From: Candidatus Cloacimonadota bacterium
Lineage (GTDB): Bacteria; Cloacimonadota; Cloacimonadia; Cloacimonadales; Cloacimonadaceae
Reading direction: 5' to 3'
Assembly: GCA_017996595.1 (NCBI GenBank)
Contig: JAGOGT010000082.1
Span: forward strand, 1-5,919
Length of the DNA: 5,919 bases
Shown: positions 1 to 5,060 of the stretch, one piece after another
Position numbering within the stretch: the first letter of the stretch is position 1
How the letters are laid out: each line of letters opens with the position of its first letter
The notes under the pieces: model-generated
The model's database searches: none
What the model saw: only the letters and a program-made list of their open reading frames with translations
Told to the model about the DNA's origin: nothing
Translations under genes and position numbers: made by a program

Positions 1-160
1 TCTGTGAGAGAGTTTTTTTTTTAACACAGAGAAAAGCAGAGTAGCTCAGAGAAAAGCAGAGATGTAACCAACAAAGAGGAAAAGAGGGGAAGAGGAAAAG
101 AGAGCAGGTGAGGTTTCAGGTTTCAGGCTTCAGGTATCAGCCCTGTCTGCGAGCTATGCC

Positions 161-188
161 ATTAACCACTAACCATTAACCATTAACC
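161..188. repeat. ATTAACC heptamer run
   Basis: The tract reads ATTAACC, ACTAACC, ATTAACC, ATTAACC. The same run recurs in the other two large units (starting near 378 and 579) with no copy-number change, unlike the TTTCAGG tract nearby. Confidence 0.9.
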
Positions 189-308
189 ATAAGCATCTGT
201 GAGAGAGTTTTTTTTTTAACACAGAGAAAAGCAGAGTAGCTCAGAGAAAAGCAGAGATGTAACCAACAAAGAGGAAAAGAGGGGAAGAGGAAAAGAGAGC
301 AGGTGAGG

Positions 309-357
309 TTTCAGGTTTCAGGTTTCAGGTTTCAGGTTTCAGGCTTCAGGTATCAGC
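309..357. repeat. TTTCAGG heptamer microsatellite (longest of three alleles)
   Basis: Five exact TTTCAGG heptamers (309-343) are followed by CTTCAGG and TATCAGC. The same tract is at 114-141 with two exact copies and at 524-558 with three. Copy number is the main difference between the three large units, which points to slipped-strand mispairing. Confidence 0.93.
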
Positions 358-723
358 CCTGTCTGCGAGCTATGCCATTAACCACTAACCATTAACCATT
401 AACCATAAGCATCTGTGAGAGAGTTTTTTTTTAACACAGAGAAAAGCAGAGTAGCTCAGAGAAAAGCAGAGATGTAACCAACAAAGAGGAAAAGAGGGGA
501 AGAGGAAAAGAGAGCAGGTGAGGTTTCAGGTTTCAGGTTTCAGGCTTCAGGTATCAGCCCTGTCTGCGAGCTATGCCATTAACCACTAACCATTAACCAT
601 TAACCATAAGCATCTGTGAGAGACTTTTTTAGCCCAGATATAAGCAGAGATAAAAGCTATGGACGAAATGAACAGGATAAATGAATAAAATCAGAGAGAG
701 CTGATTTCCTGCAACCCCCTATC

Positions 724-744
724 TTAATTCTTAATTCTTAATTA
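724..744. repeat. TTAATTC heptamer array
   Basis: Three tandem heptamers: TTAATTC, TTAATTC, TTAATTA. This is a third, unrelated 7-bp repeat family in the spacer. Confidence 0.88.
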
Positions 745-756
745 CTTAGCGCAGCT

Positions 757-784
757 TTCATTTTTCATTCTTCATTCTTCATTT
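757..784. repeat. TTCATTY heptamer array
   Basis: Four tandem heptamers: TTCATTT, TTCATTC, TTCATTC, TTCATTT. It lies 12 bp beyond the TTAATTC array and is again period 7. Confidence 0.88.
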
Positions 785-809
785 CCAGGCGCTGCCCAGG
801 CGCTGCCCA
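785..809. repeat. 11-bp direct repeat (CCAGGCGCTGC)
   Basis: Two exact copies at 785-795 and 796-806, followed by CCA of a third. It is GC-rich within an AT-rich spacer and runs into the left arm of the hairpin at 800-840. Confidence 0.85.
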
Positions 810-840
810 TGCAATTGCCCGGGGATCACATGGGCATCGC
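800..840. other. Imperfect inverted repeat (hairpin)
   Basis: TGCCCATG (804-811) pairs perfectly with CATGGGCA (829-836). After one C/T mismatch, three more pairs follow (GCG... with ...CGC, 800-802 and 838-840). The 17-nt loop contains CAATTG and CCCGGG palindromes. No T run follows on either strand, so it is not a typical intrinsic terminator. Confidence 0.55.
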
Positions 841-873
841 GTGGTAACTGATTATGTATCATTATCTTCCGGG

Positions 874-901
874 TTGAGGGAATTCAGAGTGCTTGTAAAC
901 T
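874..901 (+). promoter_or_regulatory. Possible promoter upstream of the mini-ORF
   Basis: TTGAGG (874-879) and TAAACT (896-901) are separated by 16 nt; each matches the sigma-70 consensus at four of six positions. It lies just upstream of a strong ribosome-binding site, which is the only reason to call it. It could be a chance match. Confidence 0.25.
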
Positions 902-919
902 ATTCCCAAAGGAGGTTTT

Positions 920-940
920 ATGTTTAGCTTCCCAGCTTGA
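920..940 (+). CDS. Six-codon mini-ORF with a strong ribosome-binding site (possible leader peptide or gene remnant)
   Basis: AAAGGAGG (908-915) is a near-perfect Shine-Dalgarno, four bases before an ATG at 920. The frame reads MFSFPA and then a TGA stop (938-940). No gene follows on the plus strand: the next 2 kb are occupied by the minus-strand secreted-protein gene. This could be a short translated leader, the surviving 5' end of a gene whose body was lost by rearrangement, or chance in purine-rich spacer. The peptide has no recognisable motif. The ribosome-binding site is clearly seen; translation is an inference. Confidence 0.25.
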   Translation: MFSFPA

Positions 941-1050
941 AAGTGAGCCTGTATTCACCTCATTTGCCCGCAAACCGGCTAATCCGCATCGGATTCATGG
1001 TGCCATTTGTGCCATTTGTGATCTTTCATGTGTGTTCATTGGTGGGAAGT

Positions 1051-3192
1051 TCAAAAGGGAAGAAAGGCCTCCTGCAATTCCTGCCAGCGGATTTTCTCCT
1101 CTTTCTCCAGCAGCGTTTCGAAACGCCGCCGTTGCTCTTCCCTATAGAATTTCACGGCCTTCACCCGGTAGAACATATTGGGCGCAAAGCGTGCCACTTC
1201 ATAGTGGGTATAGTCCGGCTCGATCGTGCTGGCCAGATACCAGAAGTGTTCATCATCCGTATCTTCATTAAAAAGCACCACATAGCGATCGGGAACCAGC
1301 GGATCACCCAGAATATTGGCAGTAACCGCATCCCAGCCGAGCACGGCATCCCAGCCCACAATTTCCACCTCCAGATTCTGCACTTCCGCAGGTGGCACAT
1401 AAACACATGCTGCCCTTAAATTGATCTGCAAGCGGGGATTATTATACGCGTTGCTAAGCACAAAGAGGCTGTCTTGAATGTTACCGATAACAGTGGGAAA
1501 AACTCTTAGCGCGATATTAAAAGATTCGCCGGGAGCTACTACCCATGGCAAAGCAGGCATGGTGGCATCGAGCTGAAACATCGATGCGGCATTGTCAAAT
1601 TCCACTGCGGATACCGTTAGCGGTGCCAGGCCACTATTGCGGATGGCAATACTTTGTGGTTCGGAGCTGTGCTGATAGTAGGCGGGATCGAAATTCAGGG
1701 TATTACTCCCCACCACTTCAATAGAAGCTCCCTGATACACGAAGCTGATTTCTTCGCCAAAAGCCGAGCCCAGCATACCGCCATCGATGGCTTGCGCACT
1801 GGCATAATACATAACCCCCGGTACTGCATCAAAAAGCATATCCCGGCGTCCCGGATTGGTAGTCTGAAGATATCCACCCGGAGCCGAACAAGGCGATAGA
1901 ATATTCCTGGCTCCGGGACTGGTGCCGATTCGCAGCGCATAACGCAAACCGGTGGCGGGAGTTTCCAAATCGCTGGCCCCGCTAAAGCTGATCATTTTGG
2001 ATGTAGGATCAAAGCTTACCTGGGGTGGCAACGGCGCAGAATTGGCAGTAGGAGCAATATTCTGGTATGCATGCGTAATGTAGCTGTCGCCGGTGTATCC
2101 GGATAGCACCACATCCAGCTTGCCATCATTATTCAGATCGCCCCATTGCCCCCAACCGCTGCTCACTTCCGTGAAGCCGTAATCAATCATCGTGAAATTT
2201 CCGCTTCCATTGTTTTGATACACATAGGCCAGGCGATAACTATCGGTATGGCCTGTAACCAGCAGGTCCAGCCAGCCGTCATTATTATAATCGGCACAGC
2301 TCATGGAGCCGCTGTGGTATCCGGGAATGGCGATCGGAACGGAGGTAAAGCTGCCATTGCCATTATTGCGATAGTGCCTTATCTGCGTTATTTCGTTGCT
2401 GTTTCTGCCGCTGCAGATGTAGTCGTCATCGCCGTCGTTATCAAAATCCGCCCACACCGAATCGCCATAGCGCATCCCTGAAAAGCCCGCGTTGATATCT
2501 GTGAAAACATCGTTGCCATCGTTGCGATAAATCTCATTTACAAAGCTGCCGTTGAAGGATAGATCCAGATCGCCATCCTGATCATAATCGATCCACGTCA
2601 CCGAGCCAAAGTCGATATGCGGCAAGTCTGCGTTCACCACCTGGAAGATGCTATTCCCCATGTTTTTATAAAGCACGGTATGGGGATTGTTATAGCCGCC
2701 TTCCAGTGAACCGGTAACGATCAAATCCCTGCGGCCGTCATTATTATAATCTCCCCAGGTGGCACAAGCATTATCCGCACCGGTGTAAGTATAGGGGGTT
2801 TCGATGAATAGCCCATTTGCCAGCCCCTTATAAATCTTGGTGATGGGCCCTGCAGTCTCGTGCGGAAGGCCGCAAACCACAGCATCCAGATAGCCGTCAT
2901 TATTGTAATCTGAAAATTCGATATAGCTGTGAAAAACGTCTATGAAAGGAGGATTAACGGAATTGAATACGAAATTTCCGGCGTTGTCATATAGATAGGT
3001 TTGCCCTAAACCGGACATTTCCACAGAACCGCTGAGCACGATATCCAGATCGCTATCCAGATTGTAATCCGCAAAACAGACGATGCTGCCATAGGTTCCG
3101 GGCAGACCCAGATTGATGAAGTTATACTGGCCTGGCAAGCCTATTGCTGCCAGCATCAACAGCGCTAATATCAGTGCTTTTTTCTTACTCAT
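1051..3192 (-). CDS. Secreted FG-GAP/VCBS repeat protein with ASH-like and Fn3-like domains
   Basis: 713 residues. The N-terminus has a KKK n-region and a hydrophobic stretch (about residues 6-19), a typical Sec signal peptide. Seven D-x-[ND]-x-D-G-x-x-D calcium-loop motifs start near residues 41, 94, 147, 201, 248, 300 and 351, spaced 47-54 apart; the first lacks the glycine (DYNLDSDLD). Seven such repeats fit one integrin-alpha-like seven-bladed beta-propeller. Residues about 385-490 resemble an Ig/cadherin-like segment, about 495-595 an ASH/choice-of-anchor-D domain (SIAIRNSGLAPLTVSAVEF), and about 603-682 an Fn3-like domain. The last ~30 residues are highly charged and probably helical. 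The start is supported by GTGAGG five bases upstream. It is probably surface-exposed or extracellular; ligand unknown. It appears monocistronic and is divergent from the PqqD-like operon. I see no usual C-terminal sorting domain or lipobox. Confidence 0.9.
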   Translation of the reverse strand: MSKKKALILALLMLAAIGLPGQYNFINLGLPGTYGSIVCFADYNLDSDLDIVLSGSVEMSGLGQTYLYDNAGNFVFNSVNPPFIDVFHSYIEFSDYNNDGYLDAVVCGLPHETAGPITKIYKGLANGLFIETPYTYTGADNACATWGDYNNDGRRDLIVTGSLEGGYNNPHTVLYKNMGNSIFQVVNADLPHIDFGSVTWIDYDQDGDLDLSFNGSFVNEIYRNDGNDVFTDINAGFSGMRYGDSVWADFDNDGDDDYICSGRNSNEITQIRHYRNNGNGSFTSVPIAIPGYHSGSMSCADYNNDGWLDLLVTGHTDSYRLAYVYQNNGSGNFTMIDYGFTEVSSGWGQWGDLNNDGKLDVVLSGYTGDSYITHAYQNIAPTANSAPLPPQVSFDPTSKMISFSGASDLETPATGLRYALRIGTSPGARNILSPCSAPGGYLQTTNPGRRDMLFDAVPGVMYYASAQAIDGGMLGSAFGEEISFVYQGASIEVVGSNTLNFDPAYYQHSSEPQSIAIRNSGLAPLTVSAVEFDNAASMFQLDATMPALPWVVAPGESFNIALRVFPTVIGNIQDSLFVLSNAYNNPRLQINLRAACVYVPPAEVQNLEVEIVGWDAVLGWDAVTANILGDPLVPDRYVVLFNEDTDDEHFWYLASTIEPDYTHYEVARFAPNMFYRVKAVKFYREEQRRRFETLLEKEEKIRWQELQEAFLPF

Positions 3193-3197
3193 GTGAA

Positions 3198-3203
3198 CCT
3201 CAC
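3198..3203 (-). promoter_or_regulatory. Ribosome-binding site of the FG-GAP protein gene
   Basis: On the minus strand the sequence reads GTGAGG, then TTCAC in part, then ATG. The GAGG core lies five bases before the ATG and fixes the start immediately before the signal peptide. Confidence 0.75.
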
Positions 3204-3227
3204 ATGTTAGATTTTTGTCTCAAAGCA

Positions 3228-3256
3228 CAGTCTGTAAATATTGCTTTTTTTGTCAA
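3228..3256 (-). promoter_or_regulatory. Putative promoter of the FG-GAP protein gene
   Basis: A perfect TTGACA (complement of 3251-3256) lies upstream on the minus strand, followed by an A run. The -10 is weak: CAGACT or AGACTG at 16-17 nt spacing (3228-3234). The predicted start would leave a leader of roughly 30 nt. The -35 is clear; the -10 is uncertain, and the native sigma preference is unknown. Confidence 0.4.
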
Positions 3257-3307
3257 GCATGTTGTTAAGATTTTTAGTAGGTGCAATGGGGGGCGATGCC
3301 GGGAGGA

Positions 3308-3457
3308 ATGGAGTTCAAGGCACCTCGATAACTTTCACCTATTTATAGAATTTCAGGGTGCCTTGGACTTCATGCCGTCCCTATGCTGTTTGAAGTCCAA
3401 AGCACTATCTAACATATATTATAAGCGCATAGTTTGTCAAAGCGCCTTGAACTCCAA
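3308..3457. repeat. Four alternating copies of a 17-bp palindromic intergenic element
   Basis: Copies are A 3308-3324 (minus), B 3357-3373 (plus), C 3390-3406 (minus) and D 3441-3457 (plus). In plus orientation B reads GGTGCCTTGGACTTCAT. A and B pair as a 17-bp stem with 2 G-U pairs in plus-strand RNA, around a 32-nt loop. C and D form a similar pair around 34 nt (fully pairable with G-U pairs only in minus-strand RNA). A and D also share a perfect 13-bp match (3309-3321 with 3444-3456), so the arms can also nest outer with outer. A partial fifth copy, CTTTGGACTT, is at 3679-3688. No target-site duplication is evident, so a MITE is possible but unproven. Confidence 0.8.
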
Positions 3458-3472
3458 TCAGCTTTTTGCTTA

Positions 3473-3589
3473 TGCTTCCATAGAACCATCCACGAAAAAT
3501 ATCTCCTTCCCCCCGTTAGCCTCTGATGGATTTCATTGAAGGTTCTCCGCCTGTCGCTTACAAGCCCCTGATATTAGTCTATGGAAGCA
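3473..3589. repeat. 12-bp perfect inverted repeat with a 93-nt spacer
   Basis: TGCTTCCATAGA (3473-3484) is the exact reverse complement of TCTATGGAAGCA (3578-3589). Inside it, AGAACC (3482-3487) can pair with GGTTCT (3541-3546), competing for three bases of the left arm, and CCATC (3486-3490) can pair with GATGG in the loop. It lies in the spacer upstream of the PqqD-like operon. I do not recognise it as a known riboswitch. Confidence 0.6.
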
Positions 3590-3594
3590 GTGTA

Positions 3595-3650
3595 CTTCAT
3601 CTCTTCAACACTTCAACACTTCATCACTTCATCTCTTCATCATTCAATCA
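3595..3650. repeat. CTTCAWCW octamer array
   Basis: Six tandem octamers, CTTCATCT, CTTCAACA, CTTCAACA, CTTCATCA, CTTCATCT and CTTCATCA, are followed by a degenerate TTCAATCA. The period is 8 and the plus strand is C/T-rich. It ends about 20 bp before the putative operon promoter, so copy-number change could alter promoter context. Confidence 0.85.
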
Positions 3651-3671
3651 CCCTACTGGCATAAAACTTGC

Positions 3672-3699
3672 TTGGTTACTTTGGACTTATGATTATTAT
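3672..3699 (+). promoter_or_regulatory. Possible promoter of the PqqD/ATP-grasp/decarboxylase operon
   Basis: TTGGTT (3672-3677) and TATTAT (3694-3699) are separated by 16 nt, giving a leader of roughly 27 nt before the ATG at 3733. The -10 is good and the -35 is weak. The partial palindromic element CTTTGGACTT (3679-3688) sits in the spacer between the boxes. Confidence 0.35.
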
Positions 3700-3723
3700 A
3701 TCGCTAAACCATAAATGCGATTT

Positions 3724-3727
3724 GAGG
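3724..3727 (+). promoter_or_regulatory. Ribosome-binding site deciding the PqqD-like start
   Basis: GAGG lies five bases before the ATG at 3733. The in-frame ATG at 3715 has no such site and would only add the residues MRFEEN, so 3733 is preferred. Confidence 0.8.
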
Positions 3728-3732
3728 AAAAT

Positions 3733-3981
3733 ATGAATACAGATCAACTAATGACGCTGGCTGTCAATAAGAATGGCTTTATCTTCGATCCCGAGAATGG
3801 CATCAGCTACACGGTGAATGAAACCGGGCTTTTCATCCTCCAAAAGCTGCAGCAGGGCTTGGATTCCGATGGCATTATCCAGGCGCTTTGTGATGAATAT
3901 GAAGTACATTGCGACCAAAGCCGCAGCGATCTGGAGCATTATATGGCGATGCTGGAAGCACTGAATTTGGTGAATAACTGA
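3733..3981 (+). CDS. PqqD-like protein (RiPP recognition element / peptide chaperone family)
   Basis: 82 residues, a normal PqqD-family length. The family signature is clear: a short strand pair with FIFDPENGISYTVNETG (about residues 16-32), then helices ILQKLQQGLDSDGIIQALCDEYEV and a final helix ending EALNLVNN. PqqD proteins use a winged-helix-like fold to bind the leader of a precursor peptide and present it to a modifying enzyme; many genomes encode PqqD-like proteins outside PQQ clusters. Here it precedes an ATP-grasp ligase with a 1-nt overlap (TGATG) and a PLP decarboxylase, so those are its likely partners. It has no signal peptide or membrane segment and should be cytoplasmic. No PqqA-like precursor or radical-SAM gene is seen, so PQQ synthesis is not supported. 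Confidence 0.88.
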   Translation: MNTDQLMTLAVNKNGFIFDPENGISYTVNETGLFILQKLQQGLDSDGIIQALCDEYEVHCDQSRSDLEHYMAMLEALNLVNN

Positions 3982-5060
3982 TGGATAGCATCGATCTTAG
4001 CGCTCTTGATATCAGCATCGCGGTAAGTGGCCTGAAAACCGGGGATAATCCCCAGCCTGGAGTTCCGGTGATTCGCAGCATCCGGGAAGCGGGATTTACG
4101 GGCAAAATCATCGGCTTTGTATATGATGCCATGGAATCCGGAATATACGTGGAAGGCATCGCGGATGAGATTTATCAGATGCCCTATCCCTCCACGGGAG
4201 CCGATTCGTTTCTGGCCCGGCTGGATTATATCCTCAGCAAAACTACCATCGATGTGATCATTCCCACTCTGGATTCGGAAATTCCCATCTATATCCGCCT
4301 GAAGCAAGATCTCGAAGCCCGCGGGATCAGGACTTTCATCCCCACGGAAGAGCAGTTTAACCTCCGCGATAAGATCAAGCTATCCCAATTCTTTCCGCCC
4401 AAGGGGATCGATATTCCCGAAACACATCTGCTGCAAAGCGTGGATGACATTGGCAAACTGAAGGACAAGCTGGAATATCCCGTGATCATCAAAGGCCGCA
4501 TGTATGAAGCCTACAAAGCGCTTAATCCTGCCGAGGCCGTTAAATACTTCCTGGATCTGCAGGCCAAATGGGGCTTGCCGGTGATCTTGCAGGAAATCAT
4601 CCGCGGCGATGAATTTAACGTGGTGATCGTGGGAGATGGCGAAGGCAACTGTCTGGGCATGGTTCCGCAGCGTAAACTGGTGATTACGGACAAGGGGAAG
4701 GGCTTTGGCGGCGTGGTGGTAAAAAATCCCAGCCTGGAAGCCTATGCCCGCAAAGTGATAAAAGAACTGGCCTGGCGCGGTCCCTGCGAACTGGAGATCA
4801 TGAAAGGCGAAGATAATAAATTCTATTTGATAGAGATCAATCCCCGCTTTCCGGCCTGGGTTCGGCTCGCCACGGGTAGCGGACAAAATCAGCCTGCGGC
4901 CACGGTTTTACTTGCCCTGGGTAACAAGCTGGAAGAACTGGCACCGCCTAAAGCGGGAACCCTCTTTGTCCGCCATGCGGAAGATGTGATTAGCGATATC
5001 AGCCTTTTGGGCGATATCTCGGTGAATGGAGAATTGATCAGCACAAAGGAACACGCATGA
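3981..5060 (+). CDS. ATP-grasp ligase (CarB/PylC-like)
   Basis: 359 residues. An N-terminal pre-ATP-grasp Rossmann-like part runs to about residue 125 (SGLKTGDNPQPGVPVI near 16, DVIIPTLDSE at 91-100). Central ATP-grasp features follow: RDKIKLSQF near 129, YPVIIKG with a likely ATP-binding lysine at 171, an ILQEIIRGDEFNV segment near 202, and the metal-binding FYLIEINPRF (E285, N287, R289) preceded by CELEI. The C-terminal ~55 residues form a small cap. This layout matches the carbamoyl-phosphate-synthase-like ATP-grasp group, which joins a carboxylate to an amine or thiol using ATP via an acyl-phosphate. The substrate is unknown; the PqqD-like neighbour suggests a peptide or protein-bound carboxylate. 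The start overlaps the upstream stop by 1 nt; the end overlaps the decarboxylase gene by 4 nt. The enzyme should be cytoplasmic. Confidence 0.88.
   Translation: MDSIDLSALDISIAVSGLKTGDNPQPGVPVIRSIREAGFTGKIIGFVYDAMESGIYVEGIADEIYQMPYPSTGADSFLARLDYILSKTTIDVIIPTLDSEIPIYIRLKQDLEARGIRTFIPTEEQFNLRDKIKLSQFFPPKGIDIPETHLLQSVDDIGKLKDKLEYPVIIKGRMYEAYKALNPAEAVKYFLDLQAKWGLPVILQEIIRGDEFNVVIVGDGEGNCLGMVPQRKLVITDKGKGFGGVVVKNPSLEAYARKVIKELAWRGPCELEIMKGEDNKFYLIEINPRFPAWVRLATGSGQNQPAATVLLALGNKLEELAPPKAGTLFVRHAEDVISDISLLGDISVNGELISTKEHA

Larger units (their letters stand above)
1..657. repeat. ~200-bp tandem repeat array (three full units plus a decayed fourth)
   Basis: Units lie at 1-195 (195 bp), 196-411 (216 bp) and 412-612 (201 bp); a degenerate fourth start is at 613-657. 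Read by eye, the three full units are identical except in two slippage-prone places: the T tract (10, 10 and 9 T) and the number of TTTCAGG heptamers (2, 5 and 3). These account exactly for the length differences. Each unit also has CAGAGAAAAGCAGAG twice at a 20-bp period (27-41, 47-61), a 32-nt all-purine run (73-104) containing GAGGAAAAGAG twice at a 16-bp period, and an ATTAACC heptamer run (161-188). No coding potential is seen. The array starts at the window edge, so more copies may lie upstream. This is recent tandem amplification; the function is unknown. Confidence 0.95.
613..1050. other. Non-coding spacer rich in short tandem repeats
   Basis: No convincing gene is seen between the large repeat array and the stop codon of the minus-strand gene. 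The spacer holds heptamer arrays (724-744, 757-784), an 11-bp repeat (785-809), a hairpin (800-840), a strong ribosome-binding site before a six-codon ORF (908-940), a small perfect hairpin AATCCG-CAT-CGGATT (981-995) and a 9-bp TGCCATTTG duplication (1001-1018). No hairpin followed by a T run is present downstream of the minus-strand gene, so no intrinsic terminator can be called for it. Confidence 0.75.

Noticed and set aside
1..612. CRISPR-like array
   Set aside because: The ~200-bp units are identical along their whole length; there are no unique spacers and no short direct repeats separating them.
981..995. Intrinsic terminator for the FG-GAP gene at the AATCCG hairpin
   Set aside because: The stem is only six pairs and no T run follows on the minus strand.
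937..1419. 160-residue plus-strand ORF starting at a TTG just after the strong ribosome-binding site
   Set aside because: It is out of frame with the ATG that the ribosome-binding site serves, lies mostly antisense to the well-supported FG-GAP gene, and its protein shows no domain.
3413..3440. Minus-strand promoter made of TTGACA (3435-3440) and the TATAAT nearby
   Set aside because: The spacing is only 11 nt, and a longer-spaced alternative (TATGTT) is weak; the site also lies between palindrome copies C and D.
3308..3457. Full insertion sequence or clear MITE
   Set aside because: There is no transposase and no visible target-site duplication outside the outer arms, so only a palindromic repeat is called.
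3144..3539. 131-residue plus-strand ORF spanning the divergent intergenic region
   Set aside because: It overlaps the signal-peptide end of the minus-strand gene and runs through the palindromic repeats. No ribosome-binding site or recognisable domain is seen.
3526..3714. 62-residue plus-strand ORF before the PqqD-like gene
   Set aside because: It has no Shine-Dalgarno, and much of its protein is translated octamer repeat.
3733..3981. Genuine PQQ biosynthesis gene pqqD
   Set aside because: No pqqA, pqqB, pqqC or pqqE is nearby; only family-level similarity is supported.
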